64,000 nucleotides of DNA from Legionella fallonii LLAP-10. Lineage in GTDB: Bacteria > Pseudomonadota > Gammaproteobacteria > Legionellales > Legionellaceae. A model generated the notes under the pieces. It had not been told where the DNA came from, did no database searches, and saw only the letters and a list, made by a program, of their open reading frames with translations. Location of the stretch: positions 4,077,501 through 4,141,500 of the forward strand of contig NZ_LN614827.1 of assembly GCF_000953135.1 (NCBI RefSeq), in the 5' to 3' direction. Of the stretch, positions 28,465 to 37,601 are shown piece by piece; positions within the stretch are counted from its first letter, which is position 1, and every line of letters begins with the position of its first letter. Both the position numbers and the translations under genes were made by a program.

Positions 28465-29624
28465 AAGGAACCTTCTAGTTCATTCATAAAAACGTCTACC
28501 TTAGCAAAATGCTCATGCCATTTAGGAGCGCAAAAATTTGTCATACGTTGCATTTGAGCCCGCCTGAGACTACTATCCTCCTGCGCGTAGTTTTCAATAT
28601 ACTCCATCCATCCTTTGCCATCTAAAGGATCAAGAAAATCCGGTACTGCTCCAGCAATTTCACGAAAGACAGCTAAGTCACTGGCGATAACTGGCACATT
28701 AACGCTCAAGGCCTCAACTAATGGCAATCCATATCCCTCTAGAAAGGAAGGAAAAAGGAGCGCTCTAGCGTAACATAGATAATTCGCTAGCTCCTTATCA
28801 GAGGCTTCGGTCTCGATAACAAAATCACGTAAGGCCTCACAACGATCGAGCATAGCCAGAGTGTTCCAACACGGATTATTACGCATACCTACAATAACAA
28901 GTTTTGGCGTTTTGCTTCCCAATTTATTAATTAAATTGCGCCAAATCCGTAACAACAGCAAATGATTTTTCCGAGGCCCGATAGCACTTATAGTAATAAA
29001 ATAAGGCTCATCAATAAGTGGCTTATCTATGGGCAATCCTGGAGATATACCCGGAGCTAATGTTGCCGTTATCACCGGAGGACAGTTTTTTCTAGTTGAT
29101 AAAACATAATTCGATAAATCACTATGAGTAGCATTTGAAACTGCTAATATCCCTTTGGCATGCTCTAGGATAACAGACAGACATTGAGAAAATCTCGGCG
29201 AATTACTTGATGCACAATACTCAGGATATAGAATAGGAATTAAATCATGTATTACCACTAATAACCTAAGCTGCTTATCATTTATTGCCTTGATATAGTT
29301 TGGATTTTTAAAGCCGCCATGATCTGTTTTGAGTAAAAAGCAGTTAGTGCTAGGTAGTGCTCGCCGTGATGACAAGATGCCTTTTATAACAATGCGAATC
29401 AGCTCCGATAAACGACTAAGGTCCCAGGAAAGCAGCAAAAGAGCAACCTCTTTAGAAATCTCTTTGGGAAAAATAATAACACGCTTTTTAAGTCGAACCA
29501 GAGCTTGCATATTATCCAAATAATAGTGCAGATAAGCCAAGGTCACACGAGTAACGCCATGTAGAGAGCGCTTTCGTCTAAAATCGTTAATTAAACTGGA
29601 TATGTCGATTACTATATGTTTCAT
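28461..29624 (-). CDS. GT4-family glycosyltransferase
   Basis: This 387-residue protein is a GT-B retaining glycosyltransferase. The acceptor-side domain starts VIDISSLINDF and has VVIHDLIPILYPEYC; the donor-side domain has ISAIGPRKNHLLLLRIW and the nucleotide-sugar motif FPSFLEGYGLPLVEAL. It resembles the C-terminal half of the downstream fusion protein and overlaps its start by four bases, so both likely act on the same glycan. ATG 29624 has ggag upstream. Mannosyltransferases of O-antigen clusters are the nearest match by eye; the sugar is not determinable. Confidence 0.87.
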   Translation of the reverse strand: MKHIVIDISSLINDFRRKRSLHGVTRVTLAYLHYYLDNMQALVRLKKRVIIFPKEISKEVALLLLSWDLSRLSELIRIVIKGILSSRRALPSTNCFLLKTDHGGFKNPNYIKAINDKQLRLLVVIHDLIPILYPEYCASSNSPRFSQCLSVILEHAKGILAVSNATHSDLSNYVLSTRKNCPPVITATLAPGISPGLPIDKPLIDEPYFITISAIGPRKNHLLLLRIWRNLINKLGSKTPKLVIVGMRNNPCWNTLAMLDRCEALRDFVIETEASDKELANYLCYARALLFPSFLEGYGLPLVEALSVNVPVIASDLAVFREIAGAVPDFLDPLDGKGWMEYIENYAQEDSSLRRAQMQRMTNFCAPKWHEHFAKVDVFMNELEGSL

Positions 29625-29782
29625 AACCTAAACTCCATGTATCCATTTTGAGCAACGCATTCTAATTCTCACAAAACAAAGTATCAATTGATTTTGCACT
29701 TTAGGAACTAATTAATCTCTTATTTTCCTTTTACAAGCTATAAGCTTATAATCTGTGATTCTAATCTATATAAAGGACTACT

Positions 29783-30733
29783 ATGATTTATCCCAATATA
29801 CTGGCGACCATAGGACATACCCCCATTGTAAAAATTAATCGTCTAGGTCGTGAATTGGAATGTGAGCTTTATGCAAAATGCGAGTTTTTCAATCCGGGAG
29901 GCTCTGTAAAAGACCGCATTGGCTATGAAATGGTAGTCAACGCTGAGCGCCGCGGTACCATCAAACCAGGAGATACCCTAATTGAACCGACTTCAGGTAA
30001 TACAGGGATAGGAATAGCTCTTGCCGGTGCAGTACTGGGTTATAACGTGATTATTACCATGCCAGAAAAAATGAGCCAGGAAAAACAGTGTGTACTTGAA
30101 CGATTAGGGGCTAAAATCTACAGAACACGCACAGAAGCCGCCTCTTCAGATCCAGACAGCCATATTTCTTTGGCTAAAAAACTAAAGACTGAAATACCGA
30201 ATTCGCACATTTTAGATCAGTATGCCAATCCGAATAACCCCAATGCCCACTATAAAGGCACGGCCCAAGAAATTATCGATGATTTCGGCAAAGATTTACA
30301 TATGATAGTAGCTGGGGTAGGAACTGGTGGTACTATTACAGGCATAGCCAAACATCTTAAAGAATATAATCCAACCATCAAAATTGTAGGTGTGGATCCT
30401 GAGGGGTCAATTCTCGGGGGAGGTACAGAAATTAAACCCTATCTTGTAGAGGGCATAGGCTATGATTTCTTTCCTGATGTTTTAGATAACAACCTAATTG
30501 ACCAATACGTTAAAACCAATGATGAAGATTCGTTTCACATTGCAAGACGGCTAATAAGAGAAGAGGGTTTATTAGTAGGAGGATCGAGTGGCGCAGCGAT
30601 GTGGGCCGCATTACAAGCTGCCAAATCACTTAAAAAAGGGCAAAAATGTCTGGTGATTATTCCTGACTCCATCCGCAATTATATGTCTAAATTTGCAAAC
30701 GATGAATGGATGAAAGCACAAGGTTTTCTATAG
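29783..30733 (+). CDS. PLP-dependent cystathionine beta-synthase/cysteine synthase
   Basis: This fold-type II PLP enzyme condenses serine or O-acetylserine with a sulfur donor. The PLP lysine is in [11 protein letters not shown], the phosphate loops are SGNTGIGIA and [10 protein letters not shown]. The segment [14 protein letters not shown] is typical of cystathionine beta-synthases rather than CysK. At 316 residues it lacks the C-terminal CBS-domain pair of eukaryotic enzymes. ATG 29783 has aaagga upstream. No cystathionine lyase gene is adjacent, so the pathway direction is not shown here. Confidence 0.85.
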   Translation: MIYPNILATIGHTPIVKINRLGRELECELYAKCEFFNPGGSVKDRIGYEMVVNAERRGTIKPGDTLIEPTSGNTGIGIALAGAVLGYNVIITMPEKMSQEKQCVLERLGAKIYRTRTEAASSDPDSHISLAKKLKTEIPNSHILDQYANPNNPNAHYKGTAQEIIDDFGKDLHMIVAGVGTGGTITGIAKHLKEYNPTIKIVGVDPEGSILGGGTEIKPYLVEGIGYDFFPDVLDNNLIDQYVKTNDEDSFHIARRLIREEGLLVGGSSGAAMWAALQAAKSLKKGQKCLVIIPDSIRNYMSKFANDEWMKAQGFL

Positions 30734-30771
30734 TCATATAATGTCTATAGACAAAAGTCCTGTTGCTTTAA

Positions 30772-31797
30772 TTAAGCAGCAGGGCTTGCTGTTCTACTTG
30801 ATGATTCTTCCATACGCTCAAATAATTGCTCTTCGTCGATTTTATTCATGCTAATCCAACCGGCTAGAGAGCTCACTAGACCATCATTAATCTGCTTGCT
30901 GGAACTGCCAAGTTTCTCTACTGCTGCTGGGGTTGTTACCGCATCGACTAATTTAGCAAAAAACTGAGAGCTATCATTATGAGGACTGTAGGTACCCGGC
31001 AAAAACTCCATATACACTTGAATGATGTCTGAGTTAGATAACTTATGCTCATCAATCGTAGCAAGTAAGTTTTGTCGCGATTGCAAATAAGAATGGAGTA
31101 ATCTTTTGTTATCTTGATTAATTAGGGAAAGAATTTCAGCTATAGTACTATTCTTCTCACTGTCATTTTCAACAGGTTGAGGCGGATTAATAGCTAACTT
31201 TCCTACATAAGCAAAATCAGTTTTATTTTTTACTCGTGGAAAACACTGTTCACCCTGTACTTGTAAGACTAACTCTAGCTTGAAAGTATCCACCGAACTA
31301 TTGGCATAAATTTCTCTACTTCTCAACTCTTTTCCATGCTCTACATGAGATAAAACAAAAGTTATTCCTAATACTTGGGGCAGTGCTCTTAAAGCAGATA
31401 CAGGCATTGGTGTTGCCGGATCACGCAGGTAACTTTTTGGGGTGGAGGAATCTAACCCATCAAATACTTCTTTATACTCTAAAGGTTTTGCATAAATTTC
31501 ATCGACAGCAAGCTGACGTAATACAAAGGCCATACACTCGACTATTTCTGATTTACGTGGGCCGTTAATAAGAATATCCATGCGCTCAGCCAAGGTAAGA
31601 TAAGGTTGCTGAGACTTAAGCTTGGGATAATGGGCGAAAAAACGATCCAATACTACTTTCAACGTAGTTTCATTGACTCGCGGCGCTTTTTTCAACGCGT
31701 CAATAAAAGCCACAGCAGCCGCATGAAAAGGTTCTCCACCAACGTGAATAAAAGAAAGTGTCGCAGGAGTTCTAGTAAAAAAACCAGTACGTGTCAT
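30772..31797 (-). CDS. Uncharacterised protein; candidate Dot/Icm effector
   Basis: I do not recognise this 341-residue protein. It has no signal peptide or membrane helix. The N-terminal two thirds appear globular and helical, with segments such as YLTLAERMDILINGPRKSEI and LRALPQVLGITFVLSHVE. The C-terminus IDEEQLFERMEESSSR-TASPAA has a cluster of Glu followed by small and Ser residues, the pattern called an E-block in many Dot/Icm substrates. ATG 31797 has aggaga upstream. It is monocistronic and converges with the cystathionine beta-synthase-like gene. Effector status is inference only. Confidence 0.6.
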   Translation of the reverse strand: MTRTGFFTRTPATLSFIHVGGEPFHAAAVAFIDALKKAPRVNETTLKVVLDRFFAHYPKLKSQQPYLTLAERMDILINGPRKSEIVECMAFVLRQLAVDEIYAKPLEYKEVFDGLDSSTPKSYLRDPATPMPVSALRALPQVLGITFVLSHVEHGKELRSREIYANSSVDTFKLELVLQVQGEQCFPRVKNKTDFAYVGKLAINPPQPVENDSEKNSTIAEILSLINQDNKRLLHSYLQSRQNLLATIDEHKLSNSDIIQVYMEFLPGTYSPHNDSSQFFAKLVDAVTTPAAVEKLGSSSKQINDGLVSSLAGWISMNKIDEEQLFERMEESSSRTASPAA

Positions 31798-32193
31798 TTT
31801 GCTCTCCTACATTTAGGCTATATCTTTATTTTAATGAATCTAGATTAAGGAAATATTAACAGTGTGTTTATTATTTAAGACGCAAAAATCTATCCATGAG
31901 TATAGTTGCAAACAAACAATTTGTTTATTTTAATGACAAATTTAATTTTTAAAACTAATAACTAATTCGCGGTGTTTCTCAAAATAAGTCTATAGTTAAA
32001 TTGGTAAAAAATTTTTTATTCCTCAGTAGACTTCTTTCGAAACTCGCTTTATCGAACACCGTATCAAAGAAACAACTCACCGATACAGGGGAGTTTCGAA
32101 AGAAGTCTTATATGCTAAAGATGTAAAAGTGAATCAATCCTATAGGGAAGAATAAGGATATTTTTCTGAGACACTCTGATAAAAGGAGCACAC
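31798..32193. other. Gene-free region carrying a short TIR element
   Basis: This 396-bp divergent spacer is AT-rich and contains the 81-bp element at 32028-32108. I see no gene or RNA in the remainder; promoters for both flanking genes must lie here. Confidence 0.5.
32028..32108. repeat. 81-bp element with perfect 18-bp terminal inverted repeats
   Basis: The ends agacttctttcgaaactc and gagtttcgaaagaagtct are exact inverted repeats. They resemble the ends of the ~140-bp repeat family (for example agatctctttccaaactc in copy C), but the 45-bp interior is unrelated. It may be a shortened or non-autonomous relative. An imperfect right-left homology at 34968-34981 looks like a solo end. Confidence 0.7.
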
Positions 32194-32922
32194 ATGGAAC
32201 ATCTTCAAGAGAATGACTTGAGCAAGATAAAAGAATTGCTAAGACATACTGGTGAATTTATTGCCTACTTTGAGCTGGCAGAGAGCAAAATGATTGAATG
32301 GCGCCAGGAGTTGGAACAACAAGCAACGCGCATAAATCAACAATCTCAACGGCTACAAAACGAATTAACTGCTCTGGAAGAGCTATTATCACAAGCAGGA
32401 ACGACTCGTTTTCGTGTAATTGCAGAAAAAGCCTTATCCCAGGGAGAGATCCAGCTACAGCTTCTTGAAAACAGTTGCAATCAATTTACTGCGAATTTTC
32501 AAGAGCAACAGGAGCAACTGGAATTGTTAACGGTACAGTGCGTGACTAAAATTGAACAGCATTGTGCCAAAGCAACTGAGGCAATTGGCAAACAACTGGC
32601 TAAATATGATGTGCATCAATTTCATCGTGTTGCCAATGAAAGCTGTGATCACGTGGAACGTGTTGCTAGTGATGCGGTACATAAAAGTAATAAACTGCTG
32701 AGCATGTTTGAAATGCGCTTTGGCTTATTCACTGTATTTACTACAATAGCCACTGCTTTTTTTATTGTGCTTTATTTAAATGGGGAGCTACCTTGGGAAA
32801 CGCACCACAAAGCAGTGAGCGAGCGTCAAGCGGGGAAGGCCTTGCTGCAAGCCTGGCCTAGATTAACCCTTGAGGAAAAAACTAAAATAATAAATGACAA
32901 CGTATTACAACATGGCGGATAA
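32194..32922 (+). CDS. Coiled-coil membrane protein
   Basis: I do not recognise this 242-residue protein with confidence. Residues about 30-175 are rich in Glu, Gln, Leu and Ala with heptad spacing, suggesting long coiled coils. One hydrophobic segment follows near residues 178-196 (LFTVFTTIATAFFIVLYL), then a 45-residue polar tail. The layout resembles small mobilisation accessory proteins, but I cannot confirm that. ATG 32194 has aaagga upstream. Its end overlaps the start of the DOT1-like gene by 29 bp, so the two are cotranscribed. Confidence 0.7.
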   Translation: MEHLQENDLSKIKELLRHTGEFIAYFELAESKMIEWRQELEQQATRINQQSQRLQNELTALEELLSQAGTTRFRVIAEKALSQGEIQLQLLENSCNQFTANFQEQQEQLELLTVQCVTKIEQHCAKATEAIGKQLAKYDVHQFHRVANESCDHVERVASDAVHKSNKLLSMFEMRFGLFTVFTTIATAFFIVLYLNGELPWETHHKAVSERQAGKALLQAWPRLTLEEKTKIINDNVLQHGG

Positions 32923-33652
32923 AACGTCTTTCTTAACGAATATAATACCAGGGCTGGTTTGTTTCTTTATTCTAACAATAGCCTTGCTCTTTATTTATTT
33001 TCACCAACTAAGAAAGCGACAGCGGATTAAACAATGGCAGAAATCATTAAATTTGCAGGAGCACCAACTCACCTTCCAGCAACTATATCAACATGTCGAT
33101 GGTTTTCAGCTTTCCCAGCAAGGACGAAAGAGGCTAGATGCCATAGAGTTCACCTATGGAGAGATAGAATTCTTGCCATTTATTGCACTTTTATCTTTAG
33201 TAAGCCCGGATCATAAGACGATTTTTTATGATCTGGGCAGTGGTACAGGTAAAGCCTCTCTTGCTTGTGCCATGGTTTATCCTGTAAGTAAATGTGTCGG
33301 CATAGAGTTATTACCCGAACTACATCAAGCAGCCTGTGAGCAAGTTGCTCGATTAGCAATGCGGCCAAACTATATAGAAAAAGCTAAAAAAATTGAGTTT
33401 ATCTTGGGAGACTTTCTTAAAGTGAATTTAGATGAAGCAACGTTAGTCTTTGTCAATTCAACGACCATTTTGGGTGCGGTGTGGGAACACTTAAGTTTTC
33501 GACTAAATAATCTACCCAATCTACATACTATTATTACTACTAGCAAGACCATAACTGTCCATGACTCATTCCATATCACCAGCACTAAAATAGAGATGAG
33601 TTGGGGGATCGTTGAAGCATATATTCATACGAGAAAAACAAATTTTAACTAA
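32894..33652 (+). CDS. Membrane-anchored DOT1-like SAM methyltransferase
   Basis: A single hydrophobic helix at residues about 16-37 anchors the protein. The remainder is a class I methyltransferase fold with motif I FYDLGSGTGKAS (about 111-122) and GIELL as acidic loop. Later segments match the DOT1 histone-lysine methyltransferase pattern in order: LGDFL, TLVFVNSTTI, and the C-terminal SWGIVEAYIHT, comparable to DOT1 VFVNN and VSW...YYLHT. So the catalytic core looks DOT1-like rather than like a general small-molecule enzyme. A target cannot be named. Start may be ATG 32894 or 32912; neither has a strong ribosome-binding site, which suits translational coupling to the preceding gene. Confidence 0.75.
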   Translation: MTTYYNMADKTSFLTNIIPGLVCFFILTIALLFIYFHQLRKRQRIKQWQKSLNLQEHQLTFQQLYQHVDGFQLSQQGRKRLDAIEFTYGEIEFLPFIALLSLVSPDHKTIFYDLGSGTGKASLACAMVYPVSKCVGIELLPELHQAACEQVARLAMRPNYIEKAKKIEFILGDFLKVNLDEATLVFVNSTTILGAVWEHLSFRLNNLPNLHTIITTSKTITVHDSFHITSTKIEMSWGIVEAYIHTRKTNFN

Positions 33653-33778
33653 CTGGCTTGAAAAGATTGAATAAATTTTTACCCAGTCTATACTTATAAA
33701 ACAAGAACAAAGAAAGCTGTCAGCACCTGATGTGTCATGGGGCGGACTAAAAAGCACACGCGACAAAACGAGGTGGGT

Positions 33779-34096
33779 ATGATTAAATCGGAACTCATTG
33801 AACACATCGCTGCTCGAATGACGCATCTTACAGAGAAACAAGTGGCGGATGGAATTAATAGAATACTGGAATTAATGAGCGAAGCACTCATTAAGGGCCA
33901 ACGAATCGAGATTCGTGGTTTTGGTAGTTTTTCTCTCCATTACCGGCCACCGCGGAATGCCCATAATCCCAAGACCGGTGAGAAAGTGGTCACAGAGGCC
34001 AAACATAGCCCCCACTTTAAGCCAGGGAAGGAGCTACGTGAACGTGTTGACGCATCGCGAGCTAAGCACCCGCTTCCCAAAGATGATGAGAAGTAA
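33779..34096 (+). CDS. ihfB: Integration host factor beta subunit
   Basis: IHF is a DNA-bending heterodimer. This subunit starts [11 protein letters not shown] and contains the DNA-binding arm [11 protein letters not shown] and NPKTGEKV, ending [12 protein letters not shown]. These match IhfB better than IhfA or HU. I prefer ATG 33779 (105 residues) because gaggtggg lies upstream and it matches family starts; a frame from 33737 exists. The C-terminal tail is about ten residues longer than in E. coli. A strong terminator follows. Confidence 0.92.
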   Translation: MIKSELIEHIAARMTHLTEKQVADGINRILELMSEALIKGQRIEIRGFGSFSLHYRPPRNAHNPKTGEKVVTEAKHSPHFKPGKELRERVDASRAKHPLPKDDEK

Positions 34097-34132
34097 CTGT
34101 TTAATATCATCCCATCAATTGGATCAAAGTAT

Positions 34133-34167
34133 GTCTATTCCTAGAGCAAGGGAATAGACGTTTTTTT
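34133..34167 (+). terminator. Intrinsic terminator after ihfB
   Basis: Nine-base arms gtctattcc and ggaatagac flank a nine-base loop and are followed by a run of seven T. This is a textbook Rho-independent terminator. Confidence 0.9.
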
Positions 34168-34303
34168 ATAAGGAAAATCAATAAACCTTGATTACGTGAT
34201 GCTGCGTCAAGGCGGTACAAGTTATCTACATCGAGTTAGAGAAAACGTATCTGTTCACGGGGTATACAGATGAAGCATACCCCGGGAACTCTTCCGAGAA
34301 AAG

Positions 34304-34870
34304 TTAAGCCCGAGGTAAAGTAACTCCGGTTTGTCCTTGATATTTTCCACCTCTATCTCTATAGGAAACGGCACATACTTCTGAAGCTTCAAGAAAGAGC
34401 ATTTGCGCAACCCCTTCATTGGCATAAATTTTTGCTGGCAGCGTGGTTGTATTGGAAAACTCCAAAGTAACATGACCTTCCCATTCAGGCTCTAAGGGAG
34501 TGACATTAACTATAATGCCGCATCGAGCATAAGTAGATTTGCCAAGACAAATAGTTAACACATTTCTAGGAATACGAAAATATTCTATTGTCCGAGCTAG
34601 TGCAAATGAGTTAGGAGGAATAATACAAACATCTGACTGAACATCTACAAAACTGTTTTCATCAAAAGCTTTGGGATCAACTATAGCCGAATTTATATTG
34701 GTGAAAATCTTGAATTCATTAGAGCAACGCACATCATAACCATAACTAGAAACGCCATAAGAAATAATTCGACCAGAGGCATTCTCGCGCACTTGTTCTG
34801 GTTGGAATGGAGAGATCATTCCATGCTCTACCGCCATTTTTTCTATCCATCGATCTGATTTAATTGACAT
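34304..34870 (-). CDS. dcd: dCTP deaminase
   Basis: Dcd converts dCTP to dUTP for thymidylate synthesis. The 188-residue protein has the family start [10 protein letters not shown], the active-site segments [10 protein letters not shown] and [17 protein letters not shown], and the final [17 protein letters not shown] 34870 has aggtt upstream. It is monocistronic. Confidence 0.96.
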   Translation of the reverse strand: MSIKSDRWIEKMAVEHGMISPFQPEQVRENASGRIISYGVSSYGYDVRCSNEFKIFTNINSAIVDPKAFDENSFVDVQSDVCIIPPNSFALARTIEYFRIPRNVLTICLGKSTYARCGIIVNVTPLEPEWEGHVTLEFSNTTTLPAKIYANEGVAQMLFLEASEVCAVSYRDRGGKYQGQTGVTLPRA

Positions 34871-35094
34871 GGTTGAACCTAATTAATACTAAAAAATAGA
34901 GTTCTATCATAAAATGACCATAAACGAAAGTTGATATTGATAAAATAATAATCTTATTCGTATGGAAAAACTCGCTTTATCACTACGATTCTTTATTGAG
35001 AAACGCCAATACCCCCTCGCTTAAGTTGTGGTTAATCTAAAAATTAACCCACTGTCCAATTAGAGAGCGACATTGACTCAAAGGCATCCCCATA

Positions 35095-35847
35095 TTATTT
35101 TTTCTTAGCCATATTTGTCAAAATATCACCTAACTCCATAGGCATAGGAAATACTATCGTTGAATTGTTCTCTTCAGCAATTGCAGCGAGTGTCTGCAAA
35201 TATCGTAACTGCATGGCTTGCGGTTGCTGTGCTAACACTTGAGCGGCCTGTAACAACTTTTCTGATGCCTGCAATTCACCTTCAGCATGAATGATCTTCG
35301 CTCTTTTATCACGTTCAGCTTCTGCCTGTTTTGCTATAGCCCGAATCATACTTTCATCTAAATCTACGTGTTTAATTTCTACATTGGATACTTTAATACC
35401 CCAATTATCTGTTTGTGAGTCTAATATTTTTTGCACATCACTATTCAGTTTCTCACGTTCAGAGAGCATTTCATCCAATTCATGTTGGCCTAAAACAGAA
35501 CGTAAGGTGGTTTGTGCTAATTGACTGGTTGCTTCATAATAATTTTCGACTTGGATAATGGCGTTTTCAGGAACAACCACGCGAAAATAAAGTACCGCAC
35601 TTACCCTAACAGATACATTGTCTCTTGAAATGACATCCTGACTAGGCACATCCATTACTATGGTTCTTAAATCAACGCGAACAACTTGTTGAATTATTGG
35701 AATAATAATAACTAGCCCAGGGCCTTTAACCCGCCAAAACCTACCTAAGGAAAAAACGACACCACGCTCATATTCTCGAAAAACTTTGAACGAGGACATT
35801 AACAATAAAGCAATTATTATAGCGATAACTCCCAGAAAAGCGGCCAT
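35095..35847 (-). CDS. Slipin (stomatin/prohibitin family membrane protein)
   Basis: This 250-residue SPFH protein has an N-terminal membrane segment ([17 protein letters not shown]) followed by the SPFH domain: [28 protein letters not shown] and the coiled [17 protein letters not shown]. It sits 35 bp downstream of an NfeD protease gene. Slipin-NfeD pairs are common in bacteria and archaea, and the protease is known to cleave its slipin partner in archaea. The substrate role in membrane quality control is inferred. Confidence 0.93.
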   Translation of the reverse strand: MAAFLGVIAIIIALLLMSSFKVFREYERGVVFSLGRFWRVKGPGLVIIIPIIQQVVRVDLRTIVMDVPSQDVISRDNVSVRVSAVLYFRVVVPENAIIQVENYYEATSQLAQTTLRSVLGQHELDEMLSEREKLNSDVQKILDSQTDNWGIKVSNVEIKHVDLDESMIRAIAKQAEAERDKRAKIIHAEGELQASEKLLQAAQVLAQQPQAMQLRYLQTLAAIAEENNSTIVFPMPMELGDILTNMAKKK

Positions 35848-35882
35848 CTCACATCCTCCATAAGAATTCTTGTTAATTTTAA

Positions 35883-37241
35883 TTATTCTATTGGCTCCTC
35901 ATCAATATCCACTTCCAACCAAAGGCCCGAGGTCTGGATGACTTTAACTTTCTTATTTACCTCAATTGGCTTTTTGGCATAAACACTCCATATCTCGCCA
36001 CGAATGACAGCTTGGCCCCGAGGGTTTACTTCACTTAATGTTCTTCCCCGAGCCCCAACTAACATGACTAGTCCGTTTTTGATAGTTTGTCGTTTTGATT
36101 TAATAACCATGCCCAAAACAAATATAAAAATGCCAACATTGACTACAGCCATTGCCCAAATAGCTGACCATGCAACTCTATAAGCACTATCATCTGTATT
36201 AATCAACATGATAGAGCCGAGAACAAAAGAGATAGTGCCCCCTATGCCTAAAGAACCATAACTTGGGGTAAATCCTTCTGCGACGATAAAGATTATGCCT
36301 AAGATCATTAAGCCAAGTCCGGCATAGTTAATTGGTAATAGTTGCAACGCATAAAGAGCAACGAGTATGGATACAGTCCCCACGACTCCTGGTAGGACAA
36401 ATCCAGGACTCATCAACTCAAATAAAATTCCGTAAATCCCCAATAAAATTAAAAAATAAGCAACTGTTGGATTAGTAATCACCGATAAGAATTGGGTACG
36501 CCAATTAGGATTAACCACTTGAATAGAAGTCTGCTGGGTATTTAATGTTATTTTTTGATTATTTTGTACGACAGTTACATTATTGAGTTGAGATAACAAG
36601 TCAGGAATGTCTGTTGCAATATAGTTTATTGCTTTTGCCTTTAATGCTTCAGGGGCAGTAATAGATATTGCATCACTTACGGCTTCTTGCGCAAAAGTCG
36701 GATCTCGTCCGCGCAATTGCGCCAAAGAACGGATAGTAGCTAGAGCATCACTGCGCGCTTTTTTTTCCATGATAGAAGACTTTTTATTTTCACTGCCTAC
36801 TTCGCCCCCAATACTCACTGGGCTGGCCGCCCCTAAGTGAGTCCCTGGAGCCATTGCCGCTAAAGTACTAGCATATAAAAGGTAAGTCCCTGCACTAGCA
36901 GCCCTAGCTCCGTTGGGACTTACATAAGTTACTATAGGCACTTTTGAGTTCAAAAATTTTTGGATAATAGCTCTCATTGCCTCATCAAGACCGCCAGGGG
37001 TATCAAGTAGTACGATAATTAAATCTGCATTTTGCGCCGCAGTTATATTTCTATCGACGTAGTCTGCTGTTGCTGGACCGATTGGACCATTAATCTTGAG
37101 TTGAACAATTTGAGCCGCATTAACTTGAGAAATGGTCAATAAAACTAAAATAATAAAGAAGAGCATGGTGCGAATTATTAACAGCCGTAAACGCTCAAAC
37201 TTAGCGAATACAACCCCCTCAATGGAGTAAGGTGTAGCCAT
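35883..37241 (-). CDS. NfeD-family membrane serine protease
   Basis: This protein has a signal segment ([17 protein letters not shown]), a periplasmic ClpP-like protease domain with [11 protein letters not shown] and the catalytic Ser in [12 protein letters not shown], then four or five membrane helices and a soluble OB-fold ([15 protein letters not shown] onward). It is the full-length NfeD1b type and partners the downstream slipin. I chose ATG 37241 because aaagga lies seven bases upstream; the frame to 37283 lacks a site. Length is 452 residues. Confidence 0.92.
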   Translation of the reverse strand: MATPYSIEGVVFAKFERLRLLIIRTMLFFIILVLLTISQVNAAQIVQLKINGPIGPATADYVDRNITAAQNADLIIVLLDTPGGLDEAMRAIIQKFLNSKVPIVTYVSPNGARAASAGTYLLYASTLAAMAPGTHLGAASPVSIGGEVGSENKKSSIMEKKARSDALATIRSLAQLRGRDPTFAQEAVSDAISITAPEALKAKAINYIATDIPDLLSQLNNVTVVQNNQKITLNTQQTSIQVVNPNWRTQFLSVITNPTVAYFLILLGIYGILFELMSPGFVLPGVVGTVSILVALYALQLLPINYAGLGLMILGIIFIVAEGFTPSYGSLGIGGTISFVLGSIMLINTDDSAYRVAWSAIWAMAVVNVGIFIFVLGMVIKSKRQTIKNGLVMLVGARGRTLSEVNPRGQAVIRGEIWSVYAKKPIEVNKKVKVIQTSGLWLEVDIDEEPIE

Positions 37242-37356
37242 GCTCATTTCCTTTTGCGAGAGGCATATGATAAAAGATAGCACAATTTGTTAGGAAGAGC
37301 TGGTGAACTGAACTAGGAGACTCTCAGCAGATCCGGCCTAATGTCTTAACAAAGGT

Positions 37357-37560
37357 AATTTAGCGTGAGTTTCGGATAAGATCGCAGGACAATGTAGATG
37401 CTGGATGCAGCGCTCGCCTAACCCAGGAACGGGGTGGCAGCAAAAAGCAGGATAAACGCCGCATTAGAAATTCTTTGTATCGTGAATAAGGAGCTCCTGG
37501 GTTAGGCGAGCGCTGCACCCAGGCTACAAACTGTGTCTTATCCATAACTCACGTTAATTT
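37357..37560. mobile_element. 204-bp MITE-like inverted-repeat element
   Basis: The ends aatttagcgtgagtttcg and its right partner (complement aaattaacgtgagttatg) match in 20 of 24 positions. Just inside, cagcgctcgcctaacccagg occurs at 37408 and inverted at 37496-37515. It holds no gene and lies between the NfeD gene and the LbtU-type porin. Two inverted-repeat layers without coding capacity suit a miniature inverted-repeat transposable element; the helper transposase is not in the window. The rest of the gap 37242-37601 shows nothing else. Confidence 0.75.
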
Positions 37561-37601
37561 AATAGAGACAGATCTCCATAAAGCAAGAAACAGGAGATAG
37601 A

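Noticed and set aside
29783..30733. Threonine dehydratase or tryptophan synthase beta
   Set aside because: The motifs and the EGIGYDFFP segment fit the cysteine synthase/cystathionine beta-synthase branch instead.
34981..35049. Terminator at ggttaat/attaacc before the slipin stop
   Set aside because: Seven-base AT-rich stem without a T-run is too weak to call.
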